Shown here piece by piece: positions 1 through 8,709 of a stretch of DNA of 64,000 nt (the stretch's first letter is position 1; every line of letters begins with the position of its first letter). The notes under the pieces are model-generated. The model saw only the letters and a program-made list of their open reading frames with translations, had not been told where the DNA came from and ran no database searches. The stretch comes from Chitinophaga sp. H8 (GTDB taxonomy: Bacteria; Bacteroidota; Bacteroidia; Chitinophagales; Chitinophagaceae): the NCBI RefSeq assembly GCF_040567655.1, contig NZ_JBEXAC010000001.1, positions 434,001 through 498,000 of the forward strand. The letters are read 5' to 3'. The translations under genes and the position numbers were made by a program.

Positions 1-1
1 A

Positions 2-862
2 TTGCGTATACCGGTATATCTTTCCCGTTCAGGGCTACAACCACAAAGTGGTTATACCGTAACCGTTACTGCCGATGATACCACTGCACAAAAACTGATA
101 GATAAAGGAACAGTAAACACAGACAAGGGGTTGGTAGCTCCGGCAGGTGTATATACTATACCGCCAACATTTACAGCCGGAGGAGAAAAGGCAGGCTTTG
201 AAGTGGTATTTGATGCTAATAAGCTGGAGCCTTATCTGGGAAAACTCCTGGTGCTGTCTGTCAGGATTAGTAACCCTTCCCAATATATAATCAATGAAAA
301 ATTGTCTACATTAAACATTGTGGTAGATGTAGATCTGGTATTACTGGGCGCTAAAACAGATGTTACGGCACAGTATATCAAAAATGCAGGCAATCCTTTT
401 ACCCGTTCGGATAATAATACCGGGCGCCGGGGACTACTGGCGGTATGGACAACCAGCAACAGTGTCAAGAATTTTGAGGGAGGTACACTGGGAGGTTTTG
501 ATGACTATGGTGGCGGTGGTTTTATGGGGATGGAGCGTTATGGTTCTCCCGCTATTCCTAATGGTAAAATATACCAGACCGTTACATTGCCTGCTGCCCG
601 GTACGTATTTACCGCAGAATTTGAAAGTTTTGGCGTGAACGATGTAGCTTATTTAGCAGCAGCTGCAGCTAACACTTTGCCGGATGTAGCTGATATCTCG
701 GGAGCATTGGGACATACCCCCTTTGCAGCCCCTTCCTTATCATTCACTGTGGATAAGGAGCAAGCTGTTTCGGTGGGGATTGTAGCTAACCTGATACAGG
801 ATTTTCAATGGTTCAGATTACGTTATGTGAAATTGTATCAGTATAAGAATATTTTCGATTGA
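2..862 (+). CDS. DUF1735/DUF5013-type surface lipoprotein, 5'-partial
   Basis: The reading frame is open at the left edge, so the signal peptide and lipobox lie outside the window. The visible first half matches the DUF1735 pattern (an NRSG-like motif at the start, then the run from KLEPYLGK to ISNPSQY). The second half, from about residue 115, is a Gly/Phe-rich beta domain of the DUF5013 or carbohydrate-binding type. Proteins of this kind are usually encoded after susC-susD, sit on the cell surface and bind glycan; none of this was tested here. The gene ends 19 bases before the next start on the same strand, so the two are probably co-transcribed and this is the tail of a PUL beginning upstream. 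A TTG at position 2 could serve as a start, but that is unlikely because the domain would be cut. Confidence 0.75.
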   Translation: MRIPVYLSRSGLQPQSGYTVTVTADDTTAQKLIDKGTVNTDKGLVAPAGVYTIPPTFTAGGEKAGFEVVFDANKLEPYLGKLLVLSVRISNPSQYIINEKLSTLNIVVDVDLVLLGAKTDVTAQYIKNAGNPFTRSDNNTGRRGLLAVWTTSNSVKNFEGGTLGGFDDYGGGGFMGMERYGSPAIPNGKIYQTVTLPAARYVFTAEFESFGVNDVAYLAAAAANTLPDVADISGALGHTPFAAPSLSFTVDKEQAVSVGIVANLIQDFQWFRLRYVKLYQYKNIFD

Positions 863-881
863 TGATTATTAATGAGTGAAT

Positions 882-3800
882 ATGGGAAAAATAAAGAGTC
901 TGGCCACGGGCATGTATATATGTCTGTTGCTGGTAGCAACACAATACAGTTATGCGCAGGTAAATGCCGGTATTTTTTATACGACCATTTTTGCCAAAAC
1001 CGCCCCTTATTCAAGAGCGGTAGGGTTAGGTAAAGATGCCAGCGCCTGGTTTTTGAAAGACGTGAATGGAGATGGTAAAGACGACGCAGTAGCTTACTAT
1101 AACAATGGCCGGTGGCAGATAGCCCTTTCGGATGGCGTACGTTTTGTTAATCCGGAGGACTACCTGGTGTACCAGCCTGCGGACGGCGGCGATGTTAAAA
1201 AGTGGCAACCACTAATGGGGGATGTAAACGGAGATGGAAAGCAGGATGCCGTTTTTTTTGATCCCGGAAAGGGCAACTGGTATTGTGCATTATCGGTGGG
1301 TACTGCCTTTGCAGCGCCGGTGTTGTGGGCAACCACAGCGGGAGGTGGTACAACGACACCTTTCCTTGCAGATGTGGACGGAGATGGGAAGCAGGACGCC
1401 GTTTTTTATGAGCCGGGCAAAGGAGCCTGGTATGTGGGACTGTCTGATGGAACAAAAACATTTAAGGCATTTACTCCCTGGGCAACAGGACTAGGGCAGG
1501 ACGCCAACCAGCATTTGCTGGCAGATGTAAATGGTGATGGGAAAGCGGATGTTTTGTGTTTTGATAATAAAACAGGTACCTGGAAGGTAGCTTTATCAGG
1601 AGGTGAAAAATTTGCAAGCGCATCCGTTTGGAAAACCGGCTTTGGTACCGGAGCAGAGAAAGGGCTGGTGTATGACATTGATAAAAACGGTAAGGCAGAT
1701 ATCCTTTACTATGACAAGGCAGCATGGTGGGTATGTTATAGTACCGGTCAAACATTTGATGAAAAAAGCAAACAACGCTGGATGTCGGGGCACCGGCCTG
1801 CCACAATGATTTCCAGAGGGAACCGTCCGGCACCGGAAGCCATTTTAACGGGCAATCTTTCCGGCAGTGCTGCCGGTGCATGTGTGGTGTCCGCAGGGGA
1901 GTGGCTGGTGCTGGAAAATACCAGTAAAACAACGACGGTGGATGCCCCGCTGACAGATACCTGGACCGCCTGGGGGAATGAATATATCCCGCAGTTACCA
2001 GGGCATATTGGTACCTATGATGCCAGTGATCCGGTTATCAATGACCTGCAGATAAAGATGATGCATGATGCCGGATTTACCTATATCATGCTGGACATTA
2101 CCAATGGAAGGAATGCCTGGGTAGATGACCGTGCAAAAAGGTTTGTTGAGAGAATAGGTCATTGGAACAGCCAATTGAGCGGTAACCAGCACAAGATGTA
2201 TTTCTGTATTTCCATGGGTGGCAGCCGGGGCAATAAAGGTCAGGCTGCAGCTGATATCTGTGAAGCAGAATCCAAACGTACCTGGGACGAATTTTACGTG
2301 CCTTATAAGGAGCATTACTATAACATGAACGGGAAACCTCTGCTGATCCATTTTGTGGAGCAGCCTGTGCACAGTGAGGATATCAAAACTTTTGAAAGTA
2401 AGCTGCCTTACTTCAGCAAGTTCACCGTGCGTTGGATGTACAATGAAATAAAAGACCGGCCGGAGAATGTGAATGCATATGGCTGGCCTATATTGGAGAA
2501 GCATGGTAATCCTGCAGGCAACGAAGTGATGAATGTTAGTCCGGGCTTCTGGAATGGATTGGTAGGCGCCAGCCGGGAACAAGGGGAACTATACCGCCAT
2601 CAATGGTTGCGGGTGTTACAACATAAACCACAAAGCATTTGGCTGAATAGTTTTAATGAAACCTGGGAGCATACCAGTGTGGAGCCTTCGCATGTAGTAC
2701 CGGCTCCCAATACCACCAACTTTGTAAGTACCTGGACAGACTATTACGGGCATCGTATGGACGATTTTTATTGGATCATGACGAAACAATATAATCGCCT
2801 TTATATGTACGGAGAGCTTTTTAAAGACTGTTATTTACAGGAGGATGGCAGCAATGATATTTATGTGGTGAATGACCAATCCATCGATAAATGCGGGCGT
2901 AATAAGCCTCATATGGCCCCTGTTTTATTGGTGCCAAAAGGATTTATCGGCAGCTTTAAAGGAAAAGTGATTAACACCGCATTGCAATCAATAGGGCGTG
3001 TCAGCAAGGTAAACAACACTGGTAAAACAGGCGAAGAAGAGATAAAGCCTGTACCTTATACAGCAATCCACATGAAAGGGGAGCTGGCTACCCGTGCGCT
3101 GAAAAACTATGACAGGCTTGAGTCTGACATCTATACACCAGCAAATGTTTTTCCGGAAAAGCATGCTGGTCCGTCGGCCGGCTGGCCTGGCGATTATGAA
3201 GGTCGTATTATATTGGCACTTACTTTACAGGCACAGGCTACCCACCGGGAGCCGCAATACCTGGCTGATCTGATGAAGATGCTGCCCAGGCAGTTAAACA
3301 GCAAAGGGTATCTGGGGCCCGTAATGACTGATTCCATTGCTGAGCAGCAACTGTCCGGACATGGCTGGTTTTTACGTGCTTTATGTGAATACTATCAGTG
3401 GAAAAAAGATCCGGCGGTAAAGCGGTATATATCGGATATCATCCAAAACCTTGCCTTGCCTACCAAAGGAGCGCATAGTGTATATCCTATTGATCCGGCT
3501 GCCAGAATAAAACATGTAGGGGAAGCAGCCGGTACCCAGCAGAATGCGATAGGCAGGTGGCAGTTATCTTCCGATATTGGTTGTGATTTTATTTTCATGG
3601 ATGGTGTAATACAAGCTTACAGCCTTTTTCCGTCTGCGGAGTTAAAAGCATTGATAGATGAAATGATCGCCAGGTTTTTACAGATGGACCTGGTAGCGAT
3701 CAATGCACAAACGCATGCCACCTTAACCGGTTTAAGAGGAATGCTGCGTTATTATGAGATCAACAAAGATCCTTATCTGCTTACCGAAGCAGTAAAGCGC

Positions 3801-4703
3801 TATAAGTTATACCGGGAGGAAGCCACAACAGCGAACTACGAAAACTTTAACTGGTTTGAACGTCCGGATTGGACAGAACCTTGTGCTATTGTTGATGCCT
3901 ATATGGTGGCCACACAGCTGTGGCAGCTAACCGGAGAATCGCTATTCTTGCAGGATGCCCATGCCATGTATTACAATGCATTAGCGCATACACAGCGGCA
4001 CAATGGTGGTTTTGGACTCGACAATTGCCCCGGTCCTGTAAGCAATACCTTAAAAGTGTTTGAAGATGAGGCTTACTGGTGCTGTACCATGCGTGGAGGA
4101 GAAGGCATGGCGCAGGCTATCCGGTATAATTATTTTACAGGAGATAACCGGTTGGTGATTCCTTTTTTTAACACCAGTGAAGTAACCAGCGCTTTTGGTA
4201 AGCAAAAGGTAACCATCCGGCAGGAAAGCAGTTATCCCTTTGCCGGCAAGGTATCTTTTACTGTCGTTGCATCAGATGTAAAAGCCCCTGTGCAGCTGGA
4301 ATTGTTTGCACCAGACTGGGCTACTAATCTACAGGTAAGCATGAACGGAAAACCAGTATCTTTTAAACAGGAAAATGGTTTTGTAGTGGTAAATGCGAAG
4401 TTGGGTAAAGGCACACAGCTGGAATATACCTTTGATATGCAGCCCCGCTTAATGCCGATGGCCAATGTACTGCATGCCCGCCCAGGCTATTATAATGTTA
4501 CTTACGGTCCTTTATTACTGGGATATTCCGGTACATCAGAAACCACTTTTAAAGGCCAGCCGGAGATAGCACGGATTTCGGAGAAAGTATGGCAGGTAAA
4601 AGGGACAGCAGTGCGTTTAACGCCTGTGTTCCATTTGCTGGACCCTGCAGTGAAAAAGGATAGTGTTTACAAGAAACAAATACTTTTTCAGGTGGTAAAG
4701 TAA
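882..4703 (+). CDS. FG-GAP + GH71/99-like TIM barrel + GH127-type fusion enzyme
   Basis: A 1273-residue exported protein with three parts. After a signal peptide ending near YSYAQ, residues about 55-290 hold five FG-GAP/VCBS-like repeats with calcium-type loops such as DVNGDGKDDAV. Residues about 360-690 form a probable TIM-barrel glycosidase with a WLNSFNETWEHTSVEPS segment, resembling the WNEW...EPS region of GH71/GH99-like proteins. Residues about 725-1273 match GH127 (DUF1680) beta-L-arabinofuranosidases: Glu999-x-Cys1001 and the Cys1067-Cys1068 pair fit the zinc ligands and nucleophilic cysteine of that family, 66 residues apart. The GH127 call is strong; the middle domain is tentative. 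I chose ATG 882 over GTG 876 because it gives a clean signal peptide. No type IX tail is seen, unlike the paralogue at 6243-8657. A likely role is removal of arabinofuranose side chains coupled to backbone or side-chain cleavage. Confidence 0.85.
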   Translation: MGKIKSLATGMYICLLLVATQYSYAQVNAGIFYTTIFAKTAPYSRAVGLGKDASAWFLKDVNGDGKDDAVAYYNNGRWQIALSDGVRFVNPEDYLVYQPADGGDVKKWQPLMGDVNGDGKQDAVFFDPGKGNWYCALSVGTAFAAPVLWATTAGGGTTTPFLADVDGDGKQDAVFYEPGKGAWYVGLSDGTKTFKAFTPWATGLGQDANQHLLADVNGDGKADVLCFDNKTGTWKVALSGGEKFASASVWKTGFGTGAEKGLVYDIDKNGKADILYYDKAAWWVCYSTGQTFDEKSKQRWMSGHRPATMISRGNRPAPEAILTGNLSGSAAGACVVSAGEWLVLENTSKTTTVDAPLTDTWTAWGNEYIPQLPGHIGTYDASDPVINDLQIKMMHDAGFTYIMLDITNGRNAWVDDRAKRFVERIGHWNSQLSGNQHKMYFCISMGGSRGNKGQAAADICEAESKRTWDEFYVPYKEHYYNMNGKPLLIHFVEQPVHSEDIKTFESKLPYFSKFTVRWMYNEIKDRPENVNAYGWPILEKHGNPAGNEVMNVSPGFWNGLVGASREQGELYRHQWLRVLQHKPQSIWLNSFNETWEHTSVEPSHVVPAPNTTNFVSTWTDYYGHRMDDFYWIMTKQYNRLYMYGELFKDCYLQEDGSNDIYVVNDQSIDKCGRNKPHMAPVLLVPKGFIGSFKGKVINTALQSIGRVSKVNNTGKTGEEEIKPVPYTAIHMKGELATRALKNYDRLESDIYTPANVFPEKHAGPSAGWPGDYEGRIILALTLQAQATHREPQYLADLMKMLPRQLNSKGYLGPVMTDSIAEQQLSGHGWFLRALCEYYQWKKDPAVKRYISDIIQNLALPTKGAHSVYPIDPAARIKHVGEAAGTQQNAIGRWQLSSDIGCDFIFMDGVIQAYSLFPSAELKALIDEMIARFLQMDLVAINAQTHATLTGLRGMLRYYEINKDPYLLTEAVKRYKLYREEATTANYENFNWFERPDWTEPCAIVDAYMVATQLWQLTGESLFLQDAHAMYYNALAHTQRHNGGFGLDNCPGPVSNTLKVFEDEAYWCCTMRGGEGMAQAIRYNYFTGDNRLVIPFFNTSEVTSAFGKQKVTIRQESSYPFAGKVSFTVVASDVKAPVQLELFAPDWATNLQVSMNGKPVSFKQENGFVVVNAKLGKGTQLEYTFDMQPRLMPMANVLHARPGYYNVTYGPLLLGYSGTSETTFKGQPEIARISEKVWQVKGTAVRLTPVFHLLDPAVKKDSVYKKQILFQVVK

Positions 4704-4742
4704 TATATGCCTGGTAGGCAGGAGGTGTTTTATACAAAAGCA

Positions 4743-4794
4743 GAAGATGCCGTATATGTTTTATTGAGGATAATAAAACATATACGGCATCTTC
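4743..4794 (+). terminator. Perfect 23-bp hairpin, probable transcription terminator
   Basis: Two perfectly complementary 23-base arms (4743-4765 and 4772-4794) flank a 6-base loop, followed by CTTTTA. It lies 40 bases after the stop of the fusion enzyme and before the oxidoreductase gene. The arms are AT-rich outside a GCCG core and the T-tract is short, so it could also be an RNA-stability hairpin. Confidence 0.65.
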
Positions 4795-4838
4795 CTTTTA
4801 ACAATATTAGTTAAATTTAAATAACCAAATTGCCCGTT

Positions 4839-5954
4839 ATGAATTCACGCCGCGATTTTTTACAGCAACTTGCCGCTACCGCAATAGCATTGCCTTTATT
4901 GCCACTTGCCGGATGGGCCCATGGCAGCAATAGCCGGGATATGCCTCATGGCCCGGTATTGCGGGTAGCCATTATGGGATTGGGTGGTTACGGCACTATG
5001 GTAGCAGAAGCTATGCGGGCCTGCGTGAAGGCTAAATTGACAGGTGTGATCAGTGGCACGCCGGCAAAGATTAAAGACTGGCAATCCAGGTTCTCTATTC
5101 CTGAAAAGAATTGTTACAATTATGAAAACTTTGATCAGATAAAAGATAATAAAGACATTGATGTGGTATATATTACCACACCCAATGCATTACATCATGA
5201 TCAGGTAATACGGGTAGCCGCAGCAGGAAAACATGTTATTTGCGAAAAGCCGATGGCATTGAATGCCAGGGAGGGAATGGAAATGGTAGCCGCCTGTAAG
5301 AAAGCGAATGTACAGTTGCTGGTAGGTTATCGTATGCATTTTGAACCTAAAACCCTGGAAATTATCCGGATGAGAAAAAGCGGGGACTTTGGGAAGATCC
5401 TGTTTTTTCAGGGACTATGTGGTTTTAGAATAGGAGATCCTAATCAGTGGCGATTGAATAAACAATTAGCTGGTGGAGGTTCCCTGATGGATATAGGCAT
5501 ATATGCTATTAATGGCTCCCGGTATATGGTGGGAGAAGAACCTGTCTGGGTTACTGCACAGGAAACCAAAACAGACCTGGTGAAGTTCAAAGAAGGCGTG
5601 GATGAAACAATCCAGTTTCAATTGGGTTTTCCGGGAGGAGCTGTTGCCTCTTGTTTGTCCACTTACAATATGAATAACCTGGACCGTTTTTTCTTAAACG
5701 GAGAGAAGGGATTTGCGGAATTGCAACCTTCAACAGGATATGGCCCTATCAAAGGACGCACCAACAAAGGAGAGTTGACCCATCCTCATGTTACGCATCA
5801 AACGGTACAGATGGAAGAAATGGCCGGCATTATTTTAGAAGGAAAACAACCGGTGGTACCCGTAAACGGAGAAGAAGGAGTGAAAGATCTGAAGATTATT
5901 GATGCTATTTACCAGGCTGTCAAAACCGGAGGTAAGGTAGATTTAAGTCTGTAG
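4839..5954 (+). CDS. Tat-exported Gfo/Idh/MocA family oxidoreductase
   Basis: A 371-residue NAD(P)-dependent oxidoreductase. The N-terminus carries a twin-arginine motif (NSRRDFLQQ) and a hydrophobic stretch, so export to the periplasm in folded, cofactor-loaded form is expected. The Rossmann start is VAIMGLGGYGTM near residue 46, and the family's EKP signature is at Glu136-Lys137-Pro138. The C-terminal half has the usual substrate-domain features, including GGGSLMDIGIYAING. The start is ATG 4839; the TTG nine bases upstream is less likely. The gene sits between the two FG-GAP/TIM-barrel paralogues, bounded by a hairpin upstream and a 288-base gap downstream. The family includes sugar dehydrogenases and the GH109 hydrolases; the sequence alone does not settle the substrate. 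Confidence 0.88.
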   Translation: MNSRRDFLQQLAATAIALPLLPLAGWAHGSNSRDMPHGPVLRVAIMGLGGYGTMVAEAMRACVKAKLTGVISGTPAKIKDWQSRFSIPEKNCYNYENFDQIKDNKDIDVVYITTPNALHHDQVIRVAAAGKHVICEKPMALNAREGMEMVAACKKANVQLLVGYRMHFEPKTLEIIRMRKSGDFGKILFFQGLCGFRIGDPNQWRLNKQLAGGGSLMDIGIYAINGSRYMVGEEPVWVTAQETKTDLVKFKEGVDETIQFQLGFPGGAVASCLSTYNMNNLDRFFLNGEKGFAELQPSTGYGPIKGRTNKGELTHPHVTHQTVQMEEMAGIILEGKQPVVPVNGEEGVKDLKIIDAIYQAVKTGGKVDLSL

Positions 5955-6242
5955 AGAAGCCATGATTTATTAGCATATCCCCGTTAGCACTTACTCCAAA
6001 AACTTTGCTGTGCTCCCTGCACGGCATAACGTAAATATTGTATTATAAATGGCAAAAGGAATGCTGCCTTTCCTGGCGATTCTACTGTAACTTAGTTGAT
6101 ACAGGTTATAAAGATTATTGATTCCACGTAGCACTTCCAAATACCATATACTATTCAGCTGCCGGAGATGATGATGTTAGTAGTTATGCAGCAATACAAC
6201 AGACAACTTTCTGATCCAATATGTACTAAACAAATCTTCCAT
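5955..6242. other. Intergenic stretch with leader of the T9SS glycosidase gene
   Basis: These 288 bases hold no convincing gene. In-frame ATGs at 6168, 6171 and 6174 would extend the next protein by up to 25 residues, but the extension is polar and precedes a complete signal peptide, so I treat it as leader. I could not find a clear Bacteroidota promoter (TTTG, about 19 bases, TAnnTTTG). Confidence 0.5.
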
Positions 6243-8657
6243 ATGAGAACAGTTATACTATTTATCTGCCTGTATGCGGGGATAGGCGCACCGCTTATTG
6301 CAACGGCACAAAAAAATGCCGGTATATTTTATTCTACTTTATTTGCAAAGTCAGCTCCTTACAAGCGCTTGTCGGGCTTTGGCACCGGCGCATCGCATTT
6401 TTTTATGAAGGATGTAAACGGAGATGGAAAGGATGATGCAGTAGCATACTTCAGCAACGGCGATTGGTATGTAGCAGTATCTGATGGAACAAATTTCGGA
6501 ACGCCCCGGAAATATCTGGCGTATACAGTGCCTGCCGGAATTATACCGATGATGGGAGATATGAACGGAGATGACAAGCAGGATGCAGTTTATTTTAATC
6601 CTTCGGATGGCAGCTGGAAAGTAGCTTTATCCAATGATACCACATTTATATCTCCTGTTCAATGGTCTATAGGTAATGGCGTGGGCTCCGTAGATCAGTT
6701 CCTGGCAGATGTAAACGGAGATGGTAAAGATGATGCAGTGATCTATTTCCATACCGGCTTACCCGGATATTGGTATGTAGGGCTTTCCAATGGCGTAAAT
6801 GGATTTGGAGGCTTTAGCCCCTGGATAACTGGATTTGGCAATGCTTCCTCTAACCAGCGTATGTTGGGAGATGTAAATGGAGATGGAAAGGCGGATGCCA
6901 TACATTATACGAAATCCACCGGAGCCTGGAATGTAGCGTTATCCAGCGGAACAGGGTTTACCTTGAGTGGTACCTGGCGTACTGGTTTTGGTGCGGGTAA
7001 GGAACAGGGATTTGTATATGATGTGGACAGAGATGGTAAATCAGATATTGTTTATTATGATGGCGGTGAATGGTGGACCAATTATTCAACCGGTACCGTT
7101 TTCGATACCTATAATCACAGGTGGGTAGTAAACAATCGTGCTGCAAATGCCAAAGGGGCTGTGCCCGGTCCTGCAGCAAAATTGCTGGCTAGTATGTCGG
7201 GCAGCATTACAGAAGCAGGTATTGTGTCTAACGGGGAATGGCTTTGCCTGGGAAACAGTAATAAAGGAGCTACGGGAGATGCGGTTTATGCAGATACCTG
7301 GACGGTATGGGGGAATGATTATGAACCGCAGCTGCCAGGACATACAGGTACATATGATTCGGGCGACAGCACCATCAATGACATACAGCTGAAAATGATC
7401 CACGACGCGGGATTTACTTATATTATGTTTGATCTCACCAATGGCGTGAATGCGTGGGTAGATAACCGGGCCAAACAATTTATACAGCGTATCAAGCGCT
7501 GGAATGCCAACCTTGGGCCAGGTAAGCATAAGATGTATTTCTGCGTGTCGATGGGAGGCAGCCGTACAGCACCCAATACAGATGCCGCAATGGCAGTAAT
7601 AGAATCGGAATCTCAATGGGCATGGAACGATTTTTATCTGCCTAATCAGGACGACTATTATCAGCTGAACGGGAAACCATTGCTGGTTCATTTTGTAGAG
7701 TGGACGACCAACAGCAATGCGATTATCAATTATACCGGCAGCACGCCACATCCCAACTACAATAAGTTTACGATCCGCTGGATGTATAATGCTATCTATA
7801 ATGATACCATTTACAGTAATGCATATGGCTGGCCTATCTATAATAAATTCGGTAACCCTGCAGGCAATGAGGTGATGGACGTGATGCCTGGGTTCTGGAA
7901 TGGAGGCTCAGGGTCACCACGTGAGCAGGGAGAGTTATACCGTAGCCAATGGCTGAGAGTATTGCAGCATAACCCTGCCAGTGTATGGCTGAACAGCTTT
8001 AATGAATCATGGGAACATACTGCAGTAGAACCCTCTTATATCAGGCCCACCAATACATTGGATAATGCAGCCATGGATAGCACCTGGACAGATTATTACG
8101 GCGACCGGATGGATGATTTTTATTGGGTGATGACGAAGCAGTATAACAGGTTGTTTATGTATGACCAACTTTTTGATGGGTCTTATTTGCAGGAATATGG
8201 GCACGCGGAAGTATATAAAGTAACGGGTTGTTCTTTTGTTTACCAGGGAAGCATGCCACATCAGGCACCTATATTATTGGTGCCGGAAGGATTTATGAGC
8301 AATTTTTCAGGAGAAGTGATAGATGCTGATCTGGACCAGGTATGCGCCTTCTCTGCCCGTAAGGCAGCACCTGCAATAGTACAAAAGGAAACGCCTGGCC
8401 AGAAGCAGGAAGGATTATTTACCTTAAGCACATTCCCTAATCCATCTGGTACTTTTTTTACAATAAAAGTAAGCAGCAGTGGTAATGAGCCGGTAAATAT
8501 AAAGATCATGAATGCAGCGGGCCAATTAGTAGAGCAGCTAAATAAAAGAAATGCGAACGGTACCTATCAGATAGGAGAACATTACGTGCCAGGGAATTAT
8601 CTGCTGGAGGTAAGTAATAGAAAAACTAAACAAACCTGCTGGCTGATCAAGCAGTGA
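6243..8657 (+). CDS. FG-GAP + GH71/99-like glycosidase with T9SS sorting domain
   Basis: An 804-residue secreted protein that parallels the first 700 residues of the fusion enzyme at 882-4703. A signal peptide ends near IATAQ; five FG-GAP-like repeats follow (about residues 50-290, loops such as DVNGDGKDDAV); then comes the TIM-barrel-like domain (about 345-690) with NSFNESWEHTAVEPS near residue 584. It differs at the C-terminus: no GH127 module, but an 80-residue type A type IX secretion domain containing FPNPSGTFFTIKV and a PGNYLLEV end. This implies export across the outer membrane and surface anchoring or release. The start at ATG 6243 is set by the signal peptide. The gene is 52 bases before the GH78 gene with no terminator between, so they probably share a transcript. 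The glycosidase assignment for the middle domain is by motif only. Confidence 0.82.
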   Translation: MRTVILFICLYAGIGAPLIATAQKNAGIFYSTLFAKSAPYKRLSGFGTGASHFFMKDVNGDGKDDAVAYFSNGDWYVAVSDGTNFGTPRKYLAYTVPAGIIPMMGDMNGDDKQDAVYFNPSDGSWKVALSNDTTFISPVQWSIGNGVGSVDQFLADVNGDGKDDAVIYFHTGLPGYWYVGLSNGVNGFGGFSPWITGFGNASSNQRMLGDVNGDGKADAIHYTKSTGAWNVALSSGTGFTLSGTWRTGFGAGKEQGFVYDVDRDGKSDIVYYDGGEWWTNYSTGTVFDTYNHRWVVNNRAANAKGAVPGPAAKLLASMSGSITEAGIVSNGEWLCLGNSNKGATGDAVYADTWTVWGNDYEPQLPGHTGTYDSGDSTINDIQLKMIHDAGFTYIMFDLTNGVNAWVDNRAKQFIQRIKRWNANLGPGKHKMYFCVSMGGSRTAPNTDAAMAVIESESQWAWNDFYLPNQDDYYQLNGKPLLVHFVEWTTNSNAIINYTGSTPHPNYNKFTIRWMYNAIYNDTIYSNAYGWPIYNKFGNPAGNEVMDVMPGFWNGGSGSPREQGELYRSQWLRVLQHNPASVWLNSFNESWEHTAVEPSYIRPTNTLDNAAMDSTWTDYYGDRMDDFYWVMTKQYNRLFMYDQLFDGSYLQEYGHAEVYKVTGCSFVYQGSMPHQAPILLVPEGFMSNFSGEVIDADLDQVCAFSARKAAPAIVQKETPGQKQEGLFTLSTFPNPSGTFFTIKVSSSGNEPVNIKIMNAAGQLVEQLNKRNANGTYQIGEHYVPGNYLLEVSNRKTKQTCWLIKQ

Positions 8658-8709
8658 GGCAATTAGTAAAGTGAAAGTGTTCATCAAAAAGTAAATAAAA
8701 GGAGTATTA

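Noticed and set aside
1995..2582. A 195-codon reverse-strand frame
   Set aside because: It is antisense to the TIM-barrel domain of the fusion enzyme, and a similar shadow occurs at the matching place in the paralogue (7086-7751), as expected from shared sequence.
6168..6242. N-terminal extension of the T9SS glycosidase from ATG 6168
   Set aside because: It would place 25 polar residues before a complete signal peptide; ATG 6243 is the natural start.
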